The translations under genes and the position numbers were made by a program. DNA of 64,000 nucleotides from Vannielia litorea. GTDB lineage: Bacteria > Pseudomonadota > Alphaproteobacteria > Rhodobacterales > Rhodobacteraceae. The stretch's first letter is position 1, and the number at the start of each line of letters is the position of its first letter. Below the pieces are notes generated by a model, which did no database searches, was not told the DNA's origin, and saw nothing but the letters and a program-made list of their open reading frames with translations. The stretch spans positions 186,001 through 250,000 of the forward strand of contig NZ_FSRL01000002.1 of assembly GCF_900142295.1 (NCBI RefSeq), read 5' to 3'. Positions 45,974-54,121 of this stretch are shown here, in pieces.

Positions 45974-46210
45974 TTAGAACGCCTTGAAGGTCAGCGTCGT
46001 CAGCGTGCGCTCCACGCCCTTCACCTTCGAGATGTTCTCCGAGATGAACTGCCCGATATCCACACCCTCGGGCGGGTAGAGCTTCATCAGCAGGTCCCAC
46101 TCGCCCGAGGTCGAATAAAGCTCCGAGTGGATCTCCTCCAGCACCAGCGCCTTGGCCACCTCGTAGGTGGTGCCGGGGGTGCAGCGGATCTGGACGAAAA
46201 TGGCGCTCAT
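45974..46210 (-). CDS. Stand-alone Lrp/AsnC ligand-binding (RAM) domain protein
   Basis: The 78-residue protein contains only the beta-alpha-beta-beta-alpha-beta effector domain of Lrp/AsnC regulators (VQIRCTPGTTYEVAKAL...YSTSGEWDLLMKL) and no helix-turn-helix. It lies downstream of pxpA on the same strand, 33 bp away, and may sense an amino acid such as 5-oxoproline or glutamate, or modulate a full-length Lrp protein. Confidence 0.88.
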   Translation of the reverse strand: MSAIFVQIRCTPGTTYEVAKALVLEEIHSELYSTSGEWDLLMKLYPPEGVDIGQFISENISKVKGVERTLTTLTFKAF

Positions 46211-46243
46211 GTCTGGTCTCCTCCCGGGCAGGCTAACGCGAAA

Positions 46244-47002
46244 TCACAGCGGCGCAAGCGCCCAGCCGGCGCCTTCCAGCTTCGTCCGCACGGCCCGCGC
46301 GATGGCCAGCGCCTCCGGCCCGTCGCCATGCAGGCAGATGGTATCGATCCGCGCCGGGAGGGTCGCGCCCGAGGCGGCGAAGATCGCCTGCGCCTCGACC
46401 ATGCCGAGCACCCGCGCAGCCGCCTCCTGCGGATCGTGGATCATCGCGCCCGGCTTCTTGCGGTCCACCAGCGTGGCGTCGTCCTCGTAGGCGCGGTCGG
46501 CAAAGATCTCGCAGGCCATCTGCGCGCCCAGCGCCTCCGCCGCGCGCTGCTGGGCGGTCTGGGCGATGACCATCAGCACCAGCTCCGGCTCCACCGCCAG
46601 CGCTGCCTCGTAACAGGCCCGGGCCATCGCCTCGTCCTCGGCGGCCATGTTGGCCAGTGCCCCGTGCAGCTTGAGGTGCCGCACCCTGCCGCCGGCCCGC
46701 GCCGCCACCGCCATCGCCGCGCCGAGCTGGTAGGTCACCAGGTTGCCCAGCTCCGCCTGCGAAAGCGCGATCCGCCGCCGCCCGAAGCCCTGCAAGTCGG
46801 CAAAGCCCGGATGCGCCCCGATCCCCACGCCCTGTTTCACCGCCTCGTGCATGGTCGCGGCCATCACGTCTGCGTCGCCCGCATGAAAGCCGCAGGCCAC
46901 GTTGGCCGAGGTCACCACCTTCAGGATCTCCGCATCCTGCCCCATCACCCAGGGGCCAAAGCTCTCGCCCATGTCGGCGTTCAGGTCGATCGTGCGCGCC
47001 AT
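46244..47002 (-). CDS. pxpA: 5-oxoprolinase subunit A (LamB/YcsF family)
   Basis: The 252-residue protein starts IDLNADMGESFGPW and contains ANVACGFHAGD and VGIGAHPGFADLQGFGRR, which define the LamB/YcsF family. With PxpB and PxpC it hydrolyses 5-oxoproline to glutamate with ATP. The ATG shares one base with the pxpC stop. Confidence 0.93.
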   Translation of the reverse strand: MARTIDLNADMGESFGPWVMGQDAEILKVVTSANVACGFHAGDADVMAATMHEAVKQGVGIGAHPGFADLQGFGRRRIALSQAELGNLVTYQLGAAMAVAARAGGRVRHLKLHGALANMAAEDEAMARACYEAALAVEPELVLMVIAQTAQQRAAEALGAQMACEIFADRAYEDDATLVDRKKPGAMIHDPQEAAARVLGMVEAQAIFAASGATLPARIDTICLHGDGPEALAIARAVRTKLEGAGWALAPL

Positions 47003-48015
47003 CAGTCCTCCAGCTCGTTGCCGCGGGTCACCCCGCCCACCAGTTGATAGCCCAGCAGATCGGGGATGTCGTGCGGGTCGCGCACCCGGGGCCTCACCGC
47101 CTTGCGCAACCGCGCCAGCTGCGCCGCCTCGCTCTCCCAGAGCGCATCCGCCTGCTCCACGCCCAGCATCGTGAACTGCACCGCATCGCCCGCCTGGGCC
47201 TGCGCGAGCCTCGGCAGGTCGGCCGAAATCACCGTGCCGATCCGCGGGTAGCCGCCCACCGTGTGGCTCTCGGCCAGCAGCACATAGGGCCGCCCGTCGC
47301 CGGTCATCTGGATGTCGCCGCAGGTGATGAAGTCCGAGGCCAGCCCCTTGGTCTCGCTCTCGAAGGGTGCCCCCTCGAAGTCCAGCCGCACCCCCTGCCG
47401 GTTGGCCTGCGGCGCGCGCGTGAAGGCGGTCGCAAGAAACCGCACCACCACCGCCTCGCCGAAGAGCCCGGTCTGCGGCCCCGGCATCACGCGCACCGAG
47501 CCGCCGCCCAGCCGGTCGTCCGGCACCAGCACCCGCGCCGCGGCGTCCGGGTCGGGGTCCGGCCCCAGCGCCAGCGCGTCGTCCGCCGCCAGCACCCGGC
47601 CCACGCCCGCCAGCAGATGCGCCGCCCGCGAGCCGAGCCAATCCTCGCCGAACACGCCCCCCGCGAAGGCGAGGTAGCCGTAGGAGCCCTTCTCCGCGCC
47701 GCCCACCCGCAGCACCGCGCCGGGGGCCAGCAGCACCGTCTCGCCATGCCCCACCGGGCGGCCGTCGAGCTCCGCCTTCATCCGCGCGCCGGTCAGGCAA
47801 AAGCGCACCGGCGCATCCACGGTAAACCGCCCGCCCGCGCCGGCCATCTCCAGCGCCGCCAGCGGGGCCTCCTGCCCCAGCAGCGCCGCCGCCTCCAGCA
47901 GCGCCAGCCGATCCGCTGCGCCGCCGCGCGCCAGCCCCTTTGCCATCCAGCCGGGGCGGCCCATGTCCTGCACCGTCACCGCGGGGCCGACGTCGATCAC
48001 CCTGAGCGTGGTCAT
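47002..48015 (-). CDS. pxpC: 5-oxoprolinase subunit C (biotin-dependent carboxyltransferase-like)
   Basis: The 337-residue protein has VIDVGPAVTVQDMGRPGW at the start and FITCGDIQMTGDGRPYVLLAESHTVGGYPRIGTVI in the C-terminal half, typical of the YbgK/KipA family. It overlaps pxpB by 4 bp. Confidence 0.92.
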   Translation of the reverse strand: MTTLRVIDVGPAVTVQDMGRPGWMAKGLARGGAADRLALLEAAALLGQEAPLAALEMAGAGGRFTVDAPVRFCLTGARMKAELDGRPVGHGETVLLAPGAVLRVGGAEKGSYGYLAFAGGVFGEDWLGSRAAHLLAGVGRVLAADDALALGPDPDPDAAARVLVPDDRLGGGSVRVMPGPQTGLFGEAVVVRFLATAFTRAPQANRQGVRLDFEGAPFESETKGLASDFITCGDIQMTGDGRPYVLLAESHTVGGYPRIGTVISADLPRLAQAQAGDAVQFTMLGVEQADALWESEAAQLARLRKAVRPRVRDPHDIPDLLGYQLVGGVTRGNELED

Positions 48016-48728
48016 GCGATCTCCTCGCAGCGGGCGCCGCCCAGCGGCTCGCGCTCCAGTCGCTGCAACTCCGCCGCCTCGACCGGCTCGAACCGCAGCG
48101 CATCTCCCGGCGCCAGCACGAAAGGCTCCTTCGCCCCCCGGAGGAAGGGCCGGAAGGCGCAGCGTCCGACCATCCGCCAGCCGGTCACGCTCTCGTTGGG
48201 AAACAGCACCAGCTGCCGCACAGCCACCACCAGCGCCCCGGCCGGCACCTTGGGGGTCAGCGCGGTCTGGCGCGGAATGTTCCAGTGCTCCGGCAGGTAG
48301 CCGAGATAGGGCATCCCCGGCGCGAAGCCGATCGCCCGCACCCGCAGGTCGGCGCCGGTCAGCTCCGCGCAGGCTTCTTCCGGCGAGCGCCCCGCAAGCC
48401 GCGCGGCCTCCTCCAGCTGCGGCCCGTCCAGCGCCACCGGCACCCTCCAGAGCCGTTTCGGCGCAGGGTCGTCGAGCCCGGCCCATGCCTGCCCGTCGAG
48501 CAGCGTCCGCACGGCCGCAACCACCTCCGCCCGCGCCATCTTGCCGGGATCGAAGCGCAGCAGCACCGAGGCCAGCGCCGGGGCAACCTCGATCCCCGGC
48601 CTCTCCGCCGCCGCCGCAAACTGCGCCACCGCCGCGCTCGCCTCCGGGCTGACCGTGCGGGCAAAGCGCACCAGCACGCCGTCCTGCCCGAGCGGCAGTA
48701 TTTCGGGGGTGATCGCGGTGCCTGTCAT
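48012..48728 (-). CDS. pxpB: 5-oxoprolinase subunit B
   Basis: The 238-residue YbgJ/KipI-family protein has the motif GFAPGMPYLGYLPEHWNIPR and TPKVPAGALVVAVRQLVLFPNESVTGWRMVGR. The Met at 48728 (with GGGAG upstream) is chosen; a longer frame continues upstream without family similarity. It is divergent from the benzoate-CoA ligase remnant. Confidence 0.9.
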   Translation of the reverse strand: MTGTAITPEILPLGQDGVLVRFARTVSPEASAAVAQFAAAAERPGIEVAPALASVLLRFDPGKMARAEVVAAVRTLLDGQAWAGLDDPAPKRLWRVPVALDGPQLEEAARLAGRSPEEACAELTGADLRVRAIGFAPGMPYLGYLPEHWNIPRQTALTPKVPAGALVVAVRQLVLFPNESVTGWRMVGRCAFRPFLRGAKEPFVLAPGDALRFEPVEAAELQRLEREPLGGARCEEIA

Positions 48729-48760
48729 GCCCCCACTCTCTCCCGCCTCACCTGCGGCGA

Positions 48761-48834
48761 CAATATGCACAAAATTGCAAAATTGGGCGGCGAAGCTTGA
48801 TCGGCGGATTGTGATATGCACTATAACGCACATA
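48761..48834. promoter_or_regulatory. BoxR-like operator region between pxpB and the bclA remnant
   Basis: CAATATGCACAAAATTGC (48761-48778) closely matches CAATATAGTGCACAAAACTTGC before livJ. A second GCAC-containing stretch, TATGCACTATAACGCACATA, lies at 48815-48834, just before the bclA ribosome site. BzdR/BoxR operators are known to contain TGCA words. Confidence 0.55.
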
Positions 48835-48882
48835 CAGGGAGGAGGCGCGATTCCCCGGAGTCGCGCCAAGGAGGACGACGCC

Positions 48883-49178
48883 ATGAACAGCAACGCAGCC
48901 CTCTACTTCGTCGATCGCCATGTCACGGAGGGCCGGGCCGAAAAGCCGGCCTTCCGCGAGGCCGACGGGGCCAAACGTAGCCAGACCTACGGAGAGCTGT
49001 CCCGCGAGAGCGCGCGCTTCGCCGGGGCCCTCATCCGCCACGGCCTGCGCCGCGAGGAGCGGGTGGCGATGATCGTGCACGACCAGATCGAGTTTCCGGT
49101 CGTGTTCTGGGGGGCGATGAAGGCGGGCGCCATCCCGGTAACGCTCAACACCCTGCTGGCCGCGCCGGACTACGAGGC
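48883..49178 (+). pseudogene. bclA: 5' fragment of a benzoate-CoA ligase gene
   Basis: About 99 residues match the N-terminus of benzoate-CoA ligases: NAALYFVDRHVTEGRAEKPAFREADG, LIRHGLRREERVAMI, DQIEFPVVFWGAMKAGAIPV, LNTLLAAPDYEA. An excellent ribosome site (AAGGAGG) remains. The gene then breaks at about 49178 and joins the end of boxA, leaving no adenylation motifs. A fully functional ligase would have over 500 residues. Confidence 0.8.
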
Positions 49179-49322
49179 GACCCGCAGACCCATATCTACG
49201 TCTGCGGCCTGCGCGGCATGGAAGACGGGGTCGACAAGGCGCTCGCCAACATCGCCGAGAGCATCGGCCTGCCCTGGGAGAGCACCCGCGACGCGATGCG
49301 CGGCGGGGGACGTTATCACGTC
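49179..49322 (+). pseudogene. boxA: 3' fragment of boxA (benzoyl-CoA 2,3-epoxidase reductase subunit)
   Basis: Forty-eight codons read HIYVCGLRGMEDGVDKALANIAES...GRYHV, the characteristic end of BoxA, a ferredoxin-NADP reductase-like flavoprotein of the aerobic benzoyl-CoA pathway. It is joined directly to the bclA 5' end by a deletion and is itself cut just before the usual final residues. Another short coding-like tail (VFIDAPSFTKRPPPDDI...) up to a TAG at about 49405 may belong to a third lost gene. Confidence 0.75.
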
Positions 49323-49495
49323 GCGTCTTCATCGACGCGCCCAGCTTCACCAAAAGGCCCCCGCCCGATGACATCCGGGCCCTGGTCGAGGCGCGCATCC
49401 CCTAGGGCAAGGCTTGCCCTGTCGCTCCCGACGGCCATCTCCCACAACGGAACCCCGCCCGCCCTCGCGGGTTACTCCGCCGCAAGGAGACCCGC

Positions 49496-50443
49496 ATGCA
49501 AATATTCCACTGCCCCGCCTGTTCCGAGCAGGTCTGGTTTCACAACCACCACTGCCCCAACGGCCACGCGCTGCATTTCGACCCCGATGCCCAGGCCATG
49601 GTGCAGGGCTCCGATTGCGAGCGGCGCGCCGCCATCGGCTGCAACTGGTCCGCCCACACAGAGCAGGGGCCGCTCTGCCGCTCCTGCGCCATGACCGCCG
49701 TCATCCCCGACCCCGAGGTGGAGGGCGCCGAGAGCCGGCTGGCCCGCACCGAGGCGGCCAAGCGCTGGGTGCTGGCCGGGCTGCACCGCTGGGGCTGGTT
49801 CGGGCCCTCCGACGCCGGCCCCGCGCCGCGCTTCGAGCTGGTCGCCGACCGCACCCGCCACGGGCCGGAAGATATCACCATGGGCCATGCCGACGGCGTC
49901 ATCACCCTCGACGTGGCCGAGAGCAGCCGTGCCGTGCAGGAAGAGCGCCGCGAGAGGCTCGACGAGGAGTACCGCACCATGATCGGCCACCTGCGTCACG
50001 AGCTGGCCCACTACCTCTTCCTGCGGCTCAGCACCGACGACCCGGCCTTTCCGGACGGCTTCCGCAGCCTCTTCGGCGACGAACGGGCCGATTACGGCGA
50101 GGCCCTGAAGGCGCATTACGCCAATCCAAGGCCCGCAGGCGACACCCACATCACCAGCTACGCCACCGCCCATCCCCACGAGGACTGGGCCGAGACCGTG
50201 GCCCACCTGCTGCACCTGACCGACCTGGTCGACAGCGGCCATGCCGTGGCCCTCGCGCCCGGCGGCGATGCCTATGCCGAGCCCGATGCCCAGGCCCTGA
50301 TCGAACGCGCCGCCGACTTCGCCATGCGGGTCAACCACGTCAACCGCGCCCTCGACCTGCCCGATCTCTACCCCTTCGTCCTCTCCGACCCGGTCCGCGA
50401 CAAGCTCACCTTCGCCCACGACGCGCTCCGCCGCACCGGCTGA
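49496..50443 (+). CDS. Putative zinc-binding metallopeptidase with zinc ribbon (COG4307-type)
   Basis: The 315-residue protein has an N-terminal zinc ribbon (CPACSEQVWF...CPNG, and a second Cys set CERRAAIGCNW...CRSC), then a peptidase domain with HELAH (about 166-170) and the downstream acidic ligand region HEDWAETVAHLLH (about 225). It lacks a signal peptide, so it is cytoplasmic. It sits inside the benzoate-pathway scar, and its connection with that pathway is unclear. Confidence 0.85.
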   Translation: MQIFHCPACSEQVWFHNHHCPNGHALHFDPDAQAMVQGSDCERRAAIGCNWSAHTEQGPLCRSCAMTAVIPDPEVEGAESRLARTEAAKRWVLAGLHRWGWFGPSDAGPAPRFELVADRTRHGPEDITMGHADGVITLDVAESSRAVQEERRERLDEEYRTMIGHLRHELAHYLFLRLSTDDPAFPDGFRSLFGDERADYGEALKAHYANPRPAGDTHITSYATAHPHEDWAETVAHLLHLTDLVDSGHAVALAPGGDAYAEPDAQALIERAADFAMRVNHVNRALDLPDLYPFVLSDPVRDKLTFAHDALRRTG

Positions 50444-50481
50444 CGCCGAATTTCGTTGAAGCCGCCGGGCAGATCGTCCAT

Positions 50482-50503
50482 CTTGTGCATTATAATTCAC
50501 AAG
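50482..50503. promoter_or_regulatory. Near-perfect 22-bp palindrome before boxR
   Basis: CTTGTG and CACAAG flank a central ATTATAAT; ten of eleven base pairs match, and the left arm includes TGCA. It ends 19 bp before the regulator ATG, well placed for autoregulation. Confidence 0.65.
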
Positions 50504-50522
50504 ACGCGAGCAGCGGCGAGAG

Positions 50523-51446
50523 ATGAGCGAAATCACCAACTTCCGGGGCCAGGCCACCTCCGCGCTGGGCGGCAGCGAGATGGAGGCGGCGGTCGACAGG
50601 CTCATCTCCCGGGTCGGCGAGCGGGTGCGCAAGGCCCGCGAGCTGCGCGGGCTGCCGCGCCGCGTGGTGTCCGAGCTCTCCGGCGTGTCGCCGCGCTACC
50701 TGGCGCAGCTCGAGGCGGGCGAGGGCAACATCTCCATCGGCCTGCTGAAGCGCGTCGCCGTGGCGCTCGACCACCGCATCGAATGGCTGGTGGGCGAGGA
50801 TGATCCCCGGACCTCCGAGGCCATGCGCGTCGCCGACCTGTTTTCCTCCTCCCCCGCCGATGTCCGCGCCCGCGTGCTCGAGCTGCTCACCCCCGAGCCG
50901 CCCGCCCGGATGCGGGGCCAGCGGATCTGCCTCATCGGGCTGCGCGGGGCCGGAAAATCCACGCTCGGCGCGGCCCTGGGCGCGCGCCTCGGCCTGCCCT
51001 TCATCGAGCTGAACCGCGAGATCGAGGAGCAGGCGGGCATGCCGGTCAACGAGGTCATGGCGCTCTACGGGCAGGAGGGCTACCGCAAGCTCGAGGCCCA
51101 GGCCGTGAGCCGCATCACCGCCACCCACGAAACCCTCATCCTCGCTGTCGCCGGCGGCATCGTGGCCGAACCCGACACCTACAAGACCCTGCTCGCCCAG
51201 TTCCATACCATCTGGCTCAAGGCCTCTCCCGAGGAGCACATGCGCCGGGTCCGGGCCCAGGGCGATACCCGCCCGATGGCCGGCAACCCCGAGGCGATGG
51301 AGCAGCTCAAGAGCATCCTGCGCTCCCGCGAGGCCCTCTACGACCGCGCCGAGGCCCAGCTCGACACTTCGGGCCAGCCCTTCGAGGCCACGCTCAACGC
51401 GCTGGAGGCCCTGATCCACGAGCGTGGCTTCCTCACCGGCGCATGA
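50523..51446 (+). CDS. boxR: BoxR/BzdR-type regulator (XRE helix-turn-helix plus shikimate kinase-like domain)
   Basis: The 307-residue protein joins an N-terminal HTH (about 30-90, RRVVSELSGVSPRYLAQLEAGEGNISIGLLKRVAVAL) to a shikimate kinase-like domain with an intact Walker A (GLRGAGKST, about 139-147). Known relatives repress benzoyl-CoA pathways and sense benzoyl-CoA through the kinase-like domain. It is undamaged although the catabolic genes it should control nearby are lost. It overlaps the next, broken gene by 4 bp. Confidence 0.92.
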   Translation: MSEITNFRGQATSALGGSEMEAAVDRLISRVGERVRKARELRGLPRRVVSELSGVSPRYLAQLEAGEGNISIGLLKRVAVALDHRIEWLVGEDDPRTSEAMRVADLFSSSPADVRARVLELLTPEPPARMRGQRICLIGLRGAGKSTLGAALGARLGLPFIELNREIEEQAGMPVNEVMALYGQEGYRKLEAQAVSRITATHETLILAVAGGIVAEPDTYKTLLAQFHTIWLKASPEEHMRRVRAQGDTRPMAGNPEAMEQLKSILRSREALYDRAEAQLDTSGQPFEATLNALEALIHERGFLTGA

Positions 51447-51900
51447 CCGGCCCTGCAGTTCACGAGGCCACGGCCCGCCTGCTGGCCCGAAGCCATGCGC
51501 TGGTGGAGGCCCTGCTGCTGGAGGGCTCCAACCCCTGGGAGCTGGGCGAGGCGCTGGAGGCGGCGGCATGGCTCAAGGCCCCTGCGCCATGCAGGACCGG
51601 ATCGGCCTCGACGTGATCGCCGACACGAGGTCCGAGCCCTTTCTCGTGGCCGACCGGATGGTCGCCGAAGGCCGCCTGGGCCGGAAGGTCGGCGTGGGCT
51701 GGTTCCGCTACCCCGGCGGTGGCGGCGCGGTGATCGACCCGCTGGTCGAAGACCTGATCCGCGAGGAGGCCCACTTTGCAGGGCGGCCCTGGCGCGAGTT
51801 GAGCGCCGATGTGATCCGGTCACGGTATTTCGCCGCGATGGAGGCGGCGGCGAAAGCCATGCCACCGGGGGCCCGCGCCGCGCTGGGCCTGCCCGGCTGA
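51443..51900 (+). pseudogene. Frameshifted C-terminal fragment of a 3-hydroxyacyl-CoA dehydrogenase
   Basis: The first frame (51443-51616) reads ARLLARSHALVEALLLEGSNPWELGEALEA and a second frame from about 51568 continues MAQGPCAMQDRIGLDVIAD...VADRMVAEGRLGRKVGVGWFRYPGGGGAVIDP. Together they match the C-terminal domain of 3-hydroxyacyl-CoA dehydrogenases, split by a frameshift near 51570. The NAD-binding domain is missing. This is probably another remnant of the aromatic-acid pathway that followed boxR. Confidence 0.7.
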
Positions 51901-51918
51901 TAAGCTCTTCGCGCCCCG

Positions 51919-52833
51919 TCAGAGCCGCCGGAACACCTCCTGCATCACCCGCTCCGCTGCCCGGTTCATCTGCTGGCTCCGGTTGTGAATCACGAAGTAG
52001 GGCGCCACCGCCAGCGGGTCGGCCAGCTCCAGCTTGGCAAAGCTGTCGCCGATCCGGTTGCGGGTGATCACCTCCGCCACCTCCTGGCTCTGCGGCGCGA
52101 TCGCGTCGGTTCCGGCGAGGATCGACAGCACCACCAGCAGCGAGGAGGAATTGGTGATCTGGTCCGGCGCCGCCAGCCCTGCGGCATGGAAGGCCCCGTC
52201 CATCGCCACCCGGATCGGCGTGCCGAGGTCCTGGATCACCCATTCGTAGGCCCGCAGCTCCGCCAGCCTGCGCGGCGCGCCCAGCGCCGGATGCCCCGTG
52301 CGCACCACCAGCGCGATCACCTCGTTGCGCGCCGGGTAGATGCGGAACTGGCGGCTGTCGTACTCCGGCGGCAGCCGCGCGATGACAAAGTCGAACCGCC
52401 CTTCCTCCAGCCCCCGCACAAGCTGGGTCGAGGGGCCGACCTCGATGGTGGCCTGTATCCCCGGCGCCGCTTCGCGCACCGCCTGGATGGCGGGCACCAG
52501 CACCCCCACCGTCGGCCCGGTCACCGACCCCACCCGCACCTCGCCGGCCTCGCCGCTGCGCAGCCCGGCCACCTCGGTCTCAAGGCTCTCCAACTCGCTC
52601 AGGATCACCCGCGCATGACGCAGAAAGGTCTCGCCCACCAGGGTCGGCTCCATCCCCTTGGGGTGGCGCAGGAAAAGCGGCGCGCCCACCTCCGCCTCGA
52701 TCTCCGCCAGCACACGGGAGGCCGCGGGCTGGCTCATCGCCAGCATGTGCGCCGCACTCTGCAACTGCCGGGTCTCGCCGATCCGCTGGATCAGCCGCAA
52801 CTGGCGGGGCTTCAGCCGGGCGGCCAGGTCCAT
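51919..52833 (-). CDS. gbpR: LysR-family regulator, GbpR-like
   Basis: The 304-residue protein has a winged helix (about 8-67, [25 protein letters not shown]) and a ligand domain. It is divergent from chvE. In Agrobacterium and Azospirillum, the LysR protein GbpR lies beside and controls the chvE/sbpA sugar-binding gene, so the name rests mainly on position and family. Confidence 0.85.
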   Translation of the reverse strand: MDLAARLKPRQLRLIQRIGETRQLQSAAHMLAMSQPAASRVLAEIEAEVGAPLFLRHPKGMEPTLVGETFLRHARVILSELESLETEVAGLRSGEAGEVRVGSVTGPTVGVLVPAIQAVREAAPGIQATIEVGPSTQLVRGLEEGRFDFVIARLPPEYDSRQFRIYPARNEVIALVVRTGHPALGAPRRLAELRAYEWVIQDLGTPIRVAMDGAFHAAGLAAPDQITNSSSLLVVLSILAGTDAIAPQSQEVAEVITRNRIGDSFAKLELADPLAVAPYFVIHNRSQQMNRAAERVMQEVFRRL

Positions 52834-52844
52834 GTCCCGATCTC

Positions 52845-52862
52845 CATATCAATAACGATATG
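52845..52862. promoter_or_regulatory. Inverted repeat in the gbpR-chvE intergenic region
   Basis: CATATC-AATAAC-GATATG has perfect six-base arms and lies 12 bp from the regulator start, 140 bp before chvE. It is the best candidate binding site for the LysR protein. Confidence 0.55.
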
Positions 52863-53004
52863 CAGACAGCCTATATTCGCATTTTACAGTCATGCAAATC
52901 CCGCGCTATCGGAGTCCCACGGGCGCCGGAAGGCCCCGCAACAGGGAGCAGTGCGTCGCAGGGGCCGGGAGGGCCCGCCGAACGCACGCATTTGGAGGAT
53001 ACAA

Positions 53005-54057
53005 ATGAAACTCAAGACCCTTCTCGCCTCGGCTGCGGCCGTGGTGGCCTTCACCGCTGGCGCCTACGCCGAGGGCACCGTCGGCATCGCCATGCCCACC
53101 AAGTCGTCCGCCCGCTGGATCTCGGACGGCGAGTCCATGGTCGAACAGTTCGAAGCCGCCGGCTACGAGACCGACCTGCAATACGCCGAGGATGACATCC
53201 CCAACCAGCTGGCCCAGATCGAGAACATGATCACCAAGGGTGTCGACGTGCTGGTGATCGCCGCCATCGACGGCACCACCCTGTCGAACGCGCTCGAGAA
53301 CGCCGCTGCCTCCGGCATCAAGGTCATCGCCTACGACCGCCTGATCCGCGACAGCGAGAACGTCGACTATTACGCCACCTTCGACAACTTCAAGGTCGGC
53401 GTGCAGCAAGCCTCCAGCCTCGTCGCGGGCCTCGAGGAGCGCTTCGGCGACGGCCCCTACAACGTCGAGCTCTTCGGCGGCTCGCCCGACGACAACAACG
53501 CCTACTTCTTCTACGATGGCGCCATGTCGGTGCTCCAGCCGCTGATCGACGCGGGCACCATCAACGTGGTCTCCGGCCAGATGGGCATGGACACCGTCGG
53601 CACCCTGCGCTGGGATGGCGCCGTGGCCCAGGCCCGGATGGATAACCTCCTCTCCGCGCATTACACCGACAAGCAGGTGCACGGCGTGCTCTCGCCCTAC
53701 GATGGCCTTTCCATCGGCATCCTGTCGTCGCTCAAGGGCGTCGGCTACGGTTCCGGCGACCTGAAGATGCCGATCGTCTCGGGCCAGGACGCCGAGGTGC
53801 CTTCGGTCAAGTCGATCCTCGCCGGCGAGCAGTATTCGACCGTCTTCAAGGACACCCGCGAACTCGCCCGCGTCACCGTGGGCATGGTCGATGCGGTCCT
53901 CGGCGGCGGCGAGCCCGAGATCAACGACACCTCGACCTACGACAACGGCATGAAGGTCGTGCCTTCCTACCTGCTCGAGCCCGTCTCCGTCGACGCGAGC
54001 AACTGGGAAGAGATCCTGATCGGCTCCGGCTACTACACCGAAGACCAGATCAAGTAA
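53005..54057 (+). CDS. chvE: ChvE-type multiple sugar-binding protein
   Basis: The 350-residue periplasmic protein (signal peptide to about 22) has [35 protein letters not shown] and [10 protein letters not shown], characteristic of ChvE, which binds galactose, arabinose, xylose and related sugars. GGAGGA precedes the ATG. The neighbouring enzymes degrade arabinose and galactose, matching ChvE's ligands. Confidence 0.93.
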   Translation: MKLKTLLASAAAVVAFTAGAYAEGTVGIAMPTKSSARWISDGESMVEQFEAAGYETDLQYAEDDIPNQLAQIENMITKGVDVLVIAAIDGTTLSNALENAAASGIKVIAYDRLIRDSENVDYYATFDNFKVGVQQASSLVAGLEERFGDGPYNVELFGGSPDDNNAYFFYDGAMSVLQPLIDAGTINVVSGQMGMDTVGTLRWDGAVAQARMDNLLSAHYTDKQVHGVLSPYDGLSIGILSSLKGVGYGSGDLKMPIVSGQDAEVPSVKSILAGEQYSTVFKDTRELARVTVGMVDAVLGGGEPEINDTSTYDNGMKVVPSYLLEPVSVDASNWEEILIGSGYYTEDQIK

Positions 54058-54076
54058 TCCCCCAGGGGGTTCTCCC

Positions 54077-54100
54077 GGGGCCTGCGCACGCGCGGGCCCC
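54077..54100 (+). promoter_or_regulatory. Intergenic hairpin between chvE and gguA
   Basis: GGGGCC-T-GCGC-AC-GCGC-G-GGCCCC makes a long stem with one internal mismatch and no T-run; placed like the other binding-protein-gene hairpins. Confidence 0.6.
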
Positions 54101-54121
54101 ATCCCAGGCGGAGGCAAGAGC

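Noticed and set aside
53005..53400. Long plus-strand extension of chvE to 51985
   Set aside because: The extra N-terminal part is antisense to the LysR gene; the ATG at 53005 has a ribosome site and starts a proper signal peptide.
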